NCBI GenBank assembly: GCA_002377645.1
Contig: DFQF01000069.1
Coordinates: 44,953-53,611 of the forward strand
Direction of reading: 5' to 3'
Source: Nitrospinaceae bacterium UBA3496
GTDB taxonomy: Bacteria; UBA8248
Length of the DNA: 8,659 nt
The position numbers and the translations under genes were made by a program. Below the pieces are notes generated by a model, which was not told where the DNA came from, did not search any database, and saw nothing but the letters and a program-made list of their open reading frames with translations. Below, piece after piece: positions 1 through 6,627 of the stretch. Positions within the stretch are counted from its first letter, which is position 1; each line of letters starts with the position of its first letter.

Positions 1-191
1 GAAACAAAGAAACGATTTTGAGAGATATCTATTTTTTTCCAATTAGAAGACACGATTGGGTCAGGCATTTTAAATTCGTTTATCGAAAAATCCGGGAATT
101 TCGGCATAGAACATCCGAAAGCTAAAGAAATAATAAATAGCAAAATTACTTTTTTATATTTTCCAGAGACAAATCTATATTCGTGTAACAT
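1..191 (-). CDS. Probable lipoprotein, N-terminal part only (runs off left edge)
   Basis: The ATG at 191-189 opens a frame that stays open for 63 codons to the window edge, so the C-terminus is missing. The start of the protein looks like a lipoprotein signal peptide: a basic stretch (R6, K11, K13, K14), a hydrophobic core (residues 15-25, VILLFIISLAF) and a lipobox-like LAFGC with the candidate lipidated cysteine at residue 27. Alanine rather than leucine at -3 makes the lipobox permissive rather than ideal. Serine at +2 would suit outer-membrane sorting by the usual +2 rule if this is a Gram-negative cell. The mature part that is visible is polar with several prolines and aromatic residues, and I recognise no family in it. 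A GGAG (204-201) sits 9 nt before the ATG. The start lies inside the last codons of the upstream EamA gene (17-bp overlap), so the two are probably co-transcribed and translationally coupled. Function unknown. Confidence 0.65.
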   Translation of the reverse strand, partial: MLHEYRFVSGKYKKVILLFIISLAFGCSMPKFPDFSINEFKMPDPIVSSNWKKIDISQNRFFV

Positions 192-975
192 CTTTTCTAA
201 CTCCAACAATAACACCAAGAAGAATAATTAAAACAAAAAAGACTTTCTCATAACTGACGAATTCATTCAGAATAATCGCACCTAAAACAATAGAAACGCA
301 AGGCTCACCTAAAATACAAAAAGCGACTTTACCAGAAGTGATTTTTCTTAACGCATAATTAATTATTGTATGCCCAATAAGTGTGGGAAAAAGAATCATC
401 ATAATCAAATAGAAATAAAAATTTGAATTATAAGTTATGGGCGGAACACCAGTAATACATAGCAAAACAAATAAAAACAAACCACTCATCCCATAACAAA
501 ATGTTATATATGGCAGAAATGGAATCGACTTTCTGAGACTTCTTCCTATTAGCAAATAAATTGAGAACATCAATCCACCAAGCAAAGCAAGAAAATCTCC
601 ATAAAAACTTTCAGATTCTAAAGAATCGAAGTCATCAACACATATTAAAATAACACCTACAATTGTTATAAAAATCCCAATCCATAATTCTTTCCCTTCT
701 TTTTCATTAAGAAAAAAATATGCTCCAAGAGAAACAAAAAGTGGATTCAACGTAACCAATACAACAGAGTTAGCTATAGAGGTATGATTCAATGATTCAA
801 ACCAAATAAAAAAATGCATCCCCAGAACAATGCTAGATAAAATCAATACTACTCTCTCTTGTATAGACAATAATCTCCATGTGCTTAAAAGTTGGTTGAA
901 ACAGAAAGGTAGGATGATTAAAGATGCGCCGATCATTCTAAAGGATGCTACCATTAAAGAGGGAGCATCCATCAA
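175..975 (-). CDS. EamA/DMT-family membrane transporter (start uncertain)
   Basis: Polytopic inner-membrane protein of the drug/metabolite transporter superfamily, whose members typically export amino acids, metabolites or drugs. The substrate cannot be told here. From the TTG at 975 it has 266 residues and about nine hydrophobic helices in two EamA repeats. The first repeat has the family pattern of a proline-containing loop then an Arg in helix 2 (APSLMVASFRM). The second contains GDFLALLGGLMFSIYLLIGR and, near the end, GEPCVSIVLGAIILNEF, the classic 'E-P-v-...-g-...-l-g-E' ending of EamA. The family usually has ten helices and about 290-300 residues. The missing first helix is encoded in frame just upstream (about 1032-976, FFLILAVFSLGLSSVIFR), and that frame is open back to a TGA at 1092-1090. 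It holds no ATG, GTG or earlier TTG, only a CTG at 1068 and several ATT/ATC codons. The true start is therefore probably upstream of 975, at a rare start codon, or the start has been lost. It follows trxA closely and overlaps the lipoprotein gene. Confidence 0.8.
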   Translation of the reverse strand: MMDAPSLMVASFRMIGASLIILPFCFNQLLSTWRLLSIQERVVLILSSIVLGMHFFIWFESLNHTSIANSVVLVTLNPLFVSLGAYFFLNEKEGKELWIGIFITIVGVILICVDDFDSLESESFYGDFLALLGGLMFSIYLLIGRSLRKSIPFLPYITFCYGMSGLFLFVLLCITGVPPITYNSNFYFYLIMMILFPTLIGHTIINYALRKITSGKVAFCILGEPCVSIVLGAIILNEFVSYEKVFFVLIILLGVIVGVRKDVTRI

Positions 976-1082
976 ACGAAAAATTACAGAAGAAAGACCA
1001 AGAGAAAAAACAGCAAGAATTAAAAAGAAGGGAAAAATAATTCTTTCAGATTTAATAATGATACCCAGTGTAAGAAAAAGAT

Positions 1083-1415
1083 TTAACCTTCAATACTTCT
1101 ATCTAAAATTGTTTTTAGATCGTTTTTTGAACGAACACCAACAACTTGCTCTACAACTTGACCATCCTTAAAGAGAATTAGTGTCGGGATTCCCTTAATC
1201 CCAAATTTTGAGGGTGTAGATGGACTATGGTCTATATTCATCTTTCCAAAACGTATTTTCCCATCATACTCTCCTGCAAGTTCTTCTATAACAGGAGCTA
1301 TCATCTTACACGGCTGACACCATTCAGCCCAAAAATCTAAGAGTGTAGGCAAATTCGAACCTAACACCTCTGAATCGAAATTTTGATCAGTAACATCTAA
1401 AACATTATCAGACAT
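1083..1415 (-). CDS. trxA: Thioredoxin
   Basis: Small cytoplasmic thiol-disulfide oxidoreductase that reduces protein disulfides and is itself recharged by thioredoxin reductase. With the ATG at 1415 the protein has 110 residues, the normal length for Trx1. The redox centre reads W32-C33-Q34-P35-C36-K37, inside the typical 'DFWAEWC' context. The cis-proline loop is GIPTLILF with Pro77, and the buried Asp27 is present. The -CGPC- glycine seen in most thioredoxins is replaced by glutamine, giving CQPC. Start choice: another in-frame ATG lies four codons upstream (1427), but it overlaps the Shine-Dalgarno sequence GGAGG (1425-1421), which sits 5 nt before the 1415 ATG and clearly serves that one. 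The gene is 38 bp downstream of ftsK and followed immediately by the EamA transporter, so it is probably in the same transcript. Confidence 0.96.
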   Translation of the reverse strand: MSDNVLDVTDQNFDSEVLGSNLPTLLDFWAEWCQPCKMIAPVIEELAGEYDGKIRFGKMNIDHSPSTPSKFGIKGIPTLILFKDGQVVEQVVGVRSKNDLKTILDRSIEG

Positions 1416-1420
1416 AAAAA

Positions 1421-1425
1421 CCTCC
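1421..1425 (-). promoter_or_regulatory. Ribosome binding site deciding the trxA start
   Basis: GGAGG on the minus strand, 5 nt before the ATG at 1415. It overlaps the alternative upstream ATG at 1427-1425, which therefore is not the likely start. Confidence 0.8.
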
Positions 1426-1453
1426 ATAAAAAAACAGTCAAATGGGACGAAAA

Positions 1454-4162
1454 TTATTCATGATCACTTTCAGGGATTTCATCAATTAACACTGGTCGTC
1501 TCTTAATTCCATCAGCAGGACCAACTATCTTATCTCTTTCCATTTGTTCGATCATCCTAGCTGCCCTATTATAACCAATTCTCATATGCCTTTGAATGAG
1601 TGAAATAGAAACCTCTTTAGTTCTGGAAATAAGAGCAACAGCTTCATCATACCTCTCATCATATGCATTATCATCTTCCCCTACTTCATCTTTCCTTGTC
1701 TCTTTTTCAACAAAAATATCTTCACGGAACACTGCTGGACCTTGATTCTTCCAGTGTCCTACAAGACTGTGTATCTCTTTTTCCGAAACATACGAACCAT
1801 GTATACGAACAGGAATACTCGTGCCAGGTGGCACAAACAACATATCTCCTTTTCCAAGAAGTCTTTCCGCACCATTTGAATCCAAAATAGTTCTTGAATC
1901 GGTCCTCGTTGCAACTCTGAGTGCAATCCGAGATGGAAAATTTGCTTTAATCAATCCAGTCAAAACATCTACAGAAGGTCTTTGGGTTGCAACTAAAAGA
2001 TGAATTCCAGCAGCTCTAGCCATCTGTGCCAATCTAGTCATTGCTTCTTCAACATCACGAGACGAAACCATCATCAGGTCAGCAAGCTCATCTATCACCA
2101 CAACTATATAAGGAAGAAAATCAAGTTTCTCACCCTCTGTTTCAGTAGCATCATCTTCTAATGGTCTCTGCAATCTCTCTTGAACTTGTTTTTTCGTAAG
2201 ACCCTCAGCAACAAATTCATTGTAACTATCAATGTTCCTTACCCCAAGTTTATTCATTTTTTGATATCTTTTTTCCATCTCTACAATTATACCACGTAAA
2301 GCTGAAGCAGCTTTCTCCGCATCAGTTACAACTGGCACAAGTAGATGAGGGATCCCTTCATATATTGACAACTCTAAGAGTTTTGGATCTATCATTAAAA
2401 ATCTAACTTCCCTTGGCATACATCTACTTAACAAGCTACAAATCATCATATTCAAGGAAACACTTTTTCCCGAACCAGTCGTTCCTGCTATCAAAAGATG
2501 GGGGATCTTTGCTAAATCTGTGAGGGCGGTTCTACCCAAAATATCGGAACCCAAGCCTATAGTTAATTTCTGTTCTGAATCATTAAATTCTTTAGATGAA
2601 AGAATCTCTTTTGCGTAAACCGCATTCCGTTGTTCATTAGGAACTTCTATCCCTACAACTGATTTTCCGGGTATAGGAGCAACAATTCTGACACTATACG
2701 CAGAAAGAGCTCTTGCAAGATCATCTGAAAGCGATACAATTTTGGAAACTTTCACTCCAGGTGCAGGAGAAAATTCATACACTGTTATCACTGGTCCGGT
2801 TTTTACTTCCGTTATTTTTCCTTCAACGCCAAACTCCAACAATGCCTTTTCAAGTGACTGAGATTTTTCTCTTATGAGAGATTCGTTCACTATCACCCCA
2901 CCAGAAGGTGGATCTGTGAAAAAATCAAGAGATGGCAGTTCATACTTCAAATTCTTCTTTGGGGAATTTTTTCGAATATTATTTGCAGTTTCAGAACTTC
3001 CCTGTTCAACAAAACTCTCATCATCTAATCTAACTACGCTAGGAGAATCAACTTCAGTATTCACAGGAACATCGTCATTTGAAACAGATGGATTCAAATC
3101 TTCAATTATTTTCTCGTGATTTTCAAAATCTACTTTTTCTTCTTTAAAATCAGTCTGATCCGGAGGAACATTAAAATTCGAATCATCTAATCTCTCAATC
3201 GATGATGAATTTTCCTCTAACAACTTATCCAAATCTTTAGATCTTTCATTCTTCAATTGTGTTTTTTCTATTACAGGCTCGACATTTCCCTCTTCATGGA
3301 ATGCTGGACCAGGTATGAAATTTTCTTCCGGAAGATTTGTTTCATCTAATACAGGAGAATTTAAATTTGCAACTACATGAGATTTTCTTCTAGAAAAAAT
3401 ATCCAGATTTCTTATGAATGAAAACACTTTCATAAAAAAATTCTTTGAAGAACCAAAAAAATTAGAATAGTAGGAATCATTCTCTATTCTTTCATTCTCA
3501 AAAGTACTATATTCCTCTACTCTTCTAAATCTCGCAAAAAAACCAAAAAACTTCCTATGTAATGTAGGCTTGAAAGAGATTTTCCCAAGAACGGAAAAAA
3601 CAGAACCTACCCTTGTTCCATAAGATTGCAATGACAGATTTGAAACTACTGAAACACAAATAGTAAAGACAGCCAAAAGTGCTATCCAACTTCCAGCATT
3701 GCCTAAATACATTTTCAGGAAAGTAGAAAGACTCTCTCCTACTATTCCACCAGAAACAACTCCTTTTCCAAAAACCACGTCATGCTTAAATGTTTTGTAA
3801 AACAAAGAGCACGCACTTAATAAAATAAGAAGGTATAAAAAATCTTTATACCTAGGCAACCAAATTCGTTTTCCTGAAAAAAGAGAAATTCCACAAAACA
3901 ACATCAGTATTGGAATGAGACAACTCAGAGCACCCAAGAAAAAAATCATCAATCCAGAAATATAAGACCCAAGAAATCCACAGTAATTTTGAATTCCTAA
4001 ATTTGGGCTCACCACATTATATGGATGTGGATCTCTACTATCAAAAGAGAAGAGTGAAACTGCAATAAACACAGAAACAAACATGAAAGATAGACCGATT
4101 ACTTCACCAGATCTGTCATTTAATTTTTCTAAAGTGTTAGGTATTGAACGTCTGCGGGCCAT
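1454..4162 (-). CDS. ftsK: DNA translocase FtsK
   Basis: Septum-anchored, ATP-driven DNA pump that clears and aligns the terminus region at division and activates XerCD recombination at dif. With the ATG at 4162 it has 902 residues. Domains in order: four hydrophobic helices at about 22-40, 65-91, 105-125 and 155-178 (membrane anchor); a long polar, acidic linker at about 215-405, low in complexity; the alpha/beta motor from about 410, with Walker A GTTGSGKS (560-567), Walker B VVVIDELADL (687-696) and the conserved block around ATQRPSVDVLTGLIKANFPS; and a C-terminal winged-helix gamma domain (about 835-896) with RIGYNRAARMIEQME, which in studied FtsK proteins reads the KOPS polarity sequence. 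Start choice: an in-frame ATG at 4195 exists, but its only purine-rich sequence abuts it directly. The ATG at 4162 has AAGGTGG (4173-4167) at 4 nt spacing and gives the basic N-terminus MARRRS. The gene leads the unit ftsK-trxA-EamA. All key motifs are intact. Confidence 0.97.
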   Translation of the reverse strand: MARRRSIPNTLEKLNDRSGEVIGLSFMFVSVFIAVSLFSFDSRDPHPYNVVSPNLGIQNYCGFLGSYISGLMIFFLGALSCLIPILMLFCGISLFSGKRIWLPRYKDFLYLLILLSACSLFYKTFKHDVVFGKGVVSGGIVGESLSTFLKMYLGNAGSWIALLAVFTICVSVVSNLSLQSYGTRVGSVFSVLGKISFKPTLHRKFFGFFARFRRVEEYSTFENERIENDSYYSNFFGSSKNFFMKVFSFIRNLDIFSRRKSHVVANLNSPVLDETNLPEENFIPGPAFHEEGNVEPVIEKTQLKNERSKDLDKLLEENSSSIERLDDSNFNVPPDQTDFKEEKVDFENHEKIIEDLNPSVSNDDVPVNTEVDSPSVVRLDDESFVEQGSSETANNIRKNSPKKNLKYELPSLDFFTDPPSGGVIVNESLIREKSQSLEKALLEFGVEGKITEVKTGPVITVYEFSPAPGVKVSKIVSLSDDLARALSAYSVRIVAPIPGKSVVGIEVPNEQRNAVYAKEILSSKEFNDSEQKLTIGLGSDILGRTALTDLAKIPHLLIAGTTGSGKSVSLNMMICSLLSRCMPREVRFLMIDPKLLELSIYEGIPHLLVPVVTDAEKAASALRGIIVEMEKRYQKMNKLGVRNIDSYNEFVAEGLTKKQVQERLQRPLEDDATETEGEKLDFLPYIVVVIDELADLMMVSSRDVEEAMTRLAQMARAAGIHLLVATQRPSVDVLTGLIKANFPSRIALRVATRTDSRTILDSNGAERLLGKGDMLFVPPGTSIPVRIHGSYVSEKEIHSLVGHWKNQGPAVFREDIFVEKETRKDEVGEDDNAYDERYDEAVALISRTKEVSISLIQRHMRIGYNRAARMIEQMERDKIVGPADGIKRRPVLIDEIPESDHE

Positions 4163-4166
4163 GTCG

Positions 4167-4173
4167 CCACCTT
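4167..4173 (-). promoter_or_regulatory. Ribosome binding site deciding the ftsK start
   Basis: AAGGTGG on the minus strand, a 6/7 match to the full anti-Shine-Dalgarno consensus, 4 nt before the ATG at 4162. It favours this start over the in-frame ATG at 4195. Confidence 0.7.
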
Positions 4174-4240
4174 GCCAAAATACTTCTAAATACATCCTTC
4201 AAAGCATAAGGCATTAAATGGGCGAAGAACTAACTAAGAC

Positions 4241-4269
4241 AATATATAATATTTAAGGGAAAAGAACAA
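4241..4269 (-). promoter_or_regulatory. Possible sigma70-type promoter for ftsK
   Basis: In the 151-bp gap between the dehydrogenase gene and ftsK, the minus strand reads TTGTTC (4269-4264), 17 nt, then TATATT (4246-4241). Spacing is ideal and the -10 has 5 of 6 consensus bases. It lies about 80 bp before the ftsK ATG. AT-rich sequence makes chance matches common, so this is tentative. The rest of the gap shows no gene and no clear terminator hairpin. Confidence 0.35.
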
Positions 4270-4313
4270 TTAATATGCAAACATTATCAGCGAAACACTT
4301 TCCAGAAAAAAAT

Positions 4314-5267
4314 TTAATATCCAGAAGATCTATCTACTTTTCTTTGCAATTCATTGCCTTGATCCCAAAGATTCCAATTCTCGGCAAAAACATTGCATAC
4401 TTTTCGCATATAATCCCTAGTTAAACCAGAAATATGTGGAGTGACAATTATCTTATCGTGCGACCATAGAGAACTGTCTGATGGTAGCGGCTCTTCATGA
4501 AACACATCCAAAACGGCCCCAGACAGAAATTCATTATCTATAGATTCGATGAGATCGTTGTCATTCACGAGTTCCCCTCTTCCTACATTAATGAAGAAAG
4601 GTTTTTTTTCCATGCAAGAAAACACTTTCTGAGAAAAAAGATTTCTCGTTTTCTCAGTCAAAGGAAGTGCAAGGACACAATAATCACAGTCTTTAATCGC
4701 AGATTCCATATTGTCAGAACTAAACACTTCATCGATGTATTCATAATCTTCATCTTCTGAAATACTATTTTTTACCCCTTTTACAATCATTCCTGACTGC
4801 CGAGCCCTTTTTGCAATTTCTTTACCAATTGCGCCTAATCCCACTTGACAAAGAATTTTTCCCTCTAAATCATTCCAAGACCATTGTTTCCAAGTGGAAG
4901 AATTCTGGTTATTCATCATCTTAGGGATCCCCATCGAGACCATTGGCATCATCATCATAACGTAAGTGGCTATCGGATTCGCATGAATTCCTCGCACGGA
5001 AGTTATTACTACATCTTTTCTTTCTGATAATGTATCCAACATCTCATCTGCCCCAGCTGAAACCATTTGTATCCATTTAAGAGATTCCCATCTGTTGAGT
5101 AGAGACGGATCAATCTTCCATGCTACCCCTACTTCAAAAGTACTTAAATCTTCTGGACAATCATTATTGTCAGAACAACCCACAAAATTTATATCTAATT
5201 CAAGGCTCTCTAAAGCCTTCACATACCTTTCATGAAATGGAGTGACTACCAAAACAGAATTTTTCAC
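4314..5267 (-). CDS. D-2-hydroxyacid dehydrogenase (NAD(P)-dependent)
   Basis: Cytoplasmic oxidoreductase of the D-isomer-specific 2-hydroxyacid dehydrogenase family, interconverting a 2-keto acid and a D-2-hydroxy acid. The substrate cannot be fixed from sequence; glyoxylate/hydroxypyruvate-type reductases are the nearest functional class by layout. With the GTG start at 5267 it has 317 residues, a normal length. The Rossmann fold carries GLGAIG (143-148). The catalytic triad is visible: Arg230 in NVGRGELV, Glu259 in DVFHEEPLP, and His278 in TPHISG. The substrate loop VSAGADEM is in place. Start choice: GGAGG (5277-5273) lies 5 nt before the GTG; the in-frame TTG at 5279 overlaps that site and has none of its own. 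Odd point: eight methionines fall within 15 residues at 104-118, in the helix where relatives usually have a Leu/Ala-rich run. It diverges from the UMF1 permease gene, so the two may share control and substrate. It is not PGDH SerA-like in length (no C-terminal ACT domain). Confidence 0.9.
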   Translation of the reverse strand: MKNSVLVVTPFHERYVKALESLELDINFVGCSDNNDCPEDLSTFEVGVAWKIDPSLLNRWESLKWIQMVSAGADEMLDTLSERKDVVITSVRGIHANPIATYVMMMMPMVSMGIPKMMNNQNSSTWKQWSWNDLEGKILCQVGLGAIGKEIAKRARQSGMIVKGVKNSISEDEDYEYIDEVFSSDNMESAIKDCDYCVLALPLTEKTRNLFSQKVFSCMEKKPFFINVGRGELVNDNDLIESIDNEFLSGAVLDVFHEEPLPSDSSLWSHDKIIVTPHISGLTRDYMRKVCNVFAENWNLWDQGNELQRKVDRSSGY

Positions 5268-5272
5268 AACAT

Positions 5273-5277
5273 CCTCC
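5273..5277 (-). promoter_or_regulatory. Ribosome binding site deciding the dehydrogenase GTG start
   Basis: GGAGG on the minus strand, 5 nt upstream of the GTG at 5267-5265. It overlaps the in-frame TTG at 5279-5277, so the GTG is the better start. Confidence 0.7.
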
Positions 5278-5299
5278 AAAAATTAAAAATTACATTTCC

Positions 5300-5305
5300 T
5301 ATAAT
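5300..5305 (+). promoter_or_regulatory. Possible -10 element (TATAAT) for the UMF1 permease gene
   Basis: A perfect TATAAT lies on the plus strand with its last base 5 nt before the ATG at 5311. No good -35 is seen 16-18 nt upstream. If it is used, transcription would start around 5311-5313, so the mRNA would be either leaderless from the first ATG or have a 46-48 nt leader to the ATG at 5359. Confidence 0.3.
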
Positions 5306-5340
5306 TAGAAATGAAGAACGACTTGCAAGTTTCTAAATTA
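5302..5340. promoter_or_regulatory. Inverted repeat and palindrome in the divergent control region
   Basis: TAATTAGAAA (5302-5311) is mirrored by TTTCTAAATTA (5330-5340), an inverted repeat with one extra A in the right arm. In the spacer, adjoining the right arm, lies the perfect 10-bp palindrome ACTTGCAAGT (5321-5330). It lies between the divergent dehydrogenase and permease genes and overlaps the promoter-like elements, so a repressor or activator site is plausible. No regulator gene is in the window, and AT-rich sequence makes such symmetry less surprising. Confidence 0.35.
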
Positions 5341-6627
5341 ATTCATACAAATATTCTTATGACAAAAAATACCGCAATAGAGAAAAAAGAAATATTTTCT
5401 TGGGCCCTGTATGACTTCGCAAATTCTGCATATCCAACAATTATCACTACAGTAGCATTCAGCGTTTTCTTTAAAGAAGTGATAACCAAAGGTGTCGTTT
5501 ACGGAGACCTCCTATGGGGTACTTCCATATCATTGTCCATGGTCTTGAGTATTATAATTGCAATCCCTCTAAGTGCAATAGCTGACATCTATGACAAAAG
5601 AAAAATGTTTCTTTTCCTCTTTAGTTTGATTTGCATAGTTTTTACGGCATTACTGTCCTTGCTAGAAGAGGGAATGATCTTAACTGCGATTTTTATCTTC
5701 GTTATTTCTTCAGTTGGATTTGAATGTTCTATAGTCTTTTACAACTCTTACCTTCCTAATCTTTCCACAAAAGAAAATATCGGGAAGATTAGTGGATGGG
5801 GATGGGGACTTGGTTATTTTGGCGGATTATTGTGCCTGATCCTCTGCTATCCTTTTTTAAAGGGGGGTTATGAATTAGCTAATCAAATCGAATATAAAAA
5901 AAGTTTTCTGATTACATCCATTTTCTTCGCGATCTTTTCACTTCCTATGCTTTTTACTCTAAGAAAATCATACCAAAAAAACATATTGACCAAAAATTCG
6001 AAAAGCCAACTAATATTCAAAGAGTTATATCAATTAATGCAACAGTACAAAAACAATATAAATGCATTAAAATTTCTTGTTGCATTTTTCTTGTTTAACG
6101 ATGGAATCATTACAATCATTGCATTCTGTTCTATCTACGCAGTATCGACTCTTGCGTTCACGATGCAAGAAAATCTGCTTCTCTTTATCTGCATACAAAT
6201 ATCTGCGGGACTAGGTTCGTTTGCCTTTGGATATATCTCAGATTCTATAGGACATAGAAAAACTTTAATTTCCACCCTTATTATCTGGTGTCTGATTATT
6301 ATCGCCGCTTTCTTAAATACTTCCAAAAATGAATTTTTTATCATAGGGATAGGTGCAGGAGTTCTGCTGGGTTCCACACAATCTTCAAGTAGAGCTATGA
6401 TGGCTTCTTATATTCCCGAAATGCATGAGGCTAAAGGGTACGCAATCTACGGAATATGCGGTAAATTTAGTTCTATACTTGGCCCTATAACATTTGGTGT
6501 TATTTCAAGTATGCTATCCAATCAAAGGATGGCTATTCTATCAATACTTATTTTCTTTATTCCCTCAATATATCTGCTCTGCAGAATAAAGGATAAAGAA
6601 GAAAAGAAGGAGAAATCGAATGAATGA
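5311..6627 (+). CDS. UMF1-type major facilitator superfamily permease
   Basis: Inner-membrane transporter of the MFS, resembling the UMF1 / Atg22-like branch; substrates in bacteria are poorly defined. From the ATG at 5311 it has 438 residues and about twelve hydrophobic helices. Family motifs in order: WALYDFANSAY (31-41) at helix 1, ADIYDKRK (91-98) in the loop 2-3 position of MFS motif A, FYNSYLPNL (143-151), SGWGWGLGYFGG (161-172), LFNDGI (261-266), the second-half repeat of motif A GYISDSIGHRK (307-317), and TQSSSRAMMASYIPE (356-370). The C-terminus is highly charged (KDKEEKKEKSNE). Start is uncertain: neither the ATG at 5311 nor the ATG at 5359 (residue 17) has a Shine-Dalgarno sequence, and the first sixteen residues are not needed for helix 1. 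The 5311 ATG also lies inside the inverted repeat and just after a TATAAT box. Its end overlaps the next gene by 8 bp, so the two are translationally coupled. Confidence 0.88.
   Translation: MKNDLQVSKLIHTNILMTKNTAIEKKEIFSWALYDFANSAYPTIITTVAFSVFFKEVITKGVVYGDLLWGTSISLSMVLSIIIAIPLSAIADIYDKRKMFLFLFSLICIVFTALLSLLEEGMILTAIFIFVISSVGFECSIVFYNSYLPNLSTKENIGKISGWGWGLGYFGGLLCLILCYPFLKGGYELANQIEYKKSFLITSIFFAIFSLPMLFTLRKSYQKNILTKNSKSQLIFKELYQLMQQYKNNINALKFLVAFFLFNDGIITIIAFCSIYAVSTLAFTMQENLLLFICIQISAGLGSFAFGYISDSIGHRKTLISTLIIWCLIIIAAFLNTSKNEFFIIGIGAGVLLGSTQSSSRAMMASYIPEMHEAKGYAIYGICGKFSSILGPITFGVISSMLSNQRMAILSILIFFIPSIYLLCRIKDKEEKKEKSNE
6607..6612 (+). promoter_or_regulatory. Ribosome binding site inside the permease gene for the CMD-family gene
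   Basis: AAGGAG lies within the last codons of the permease gene, 7 nt before the ATG at 6620. It is a strong site and supports independent loading as well as coupling at the 8-bp overlap. Confidence 0.7.

Noticed and set aside
830..1171. Open frame of 113 codons on the plus strand
   Set aside because: It lies antisense to the EamA transporter and trxA, both supported by strong family motifs, and its product is a low-complexity Lys/Ile-rich sequence with no recognisable domain.
1663..2003. Overlapping plus-strand open frames inside ftsK
   Set aside because: They run antisense to the conserved FtsK motor domain and encode no recognisable motif.
4163..4313. Search for a small gene or terminator in the gap between the dehydrogenase and ftsK
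   Set aside because: No frame with a ribosome binding site and no stable GC-rich hairpin followed by a T run could be found; only a tentative promoter remains.
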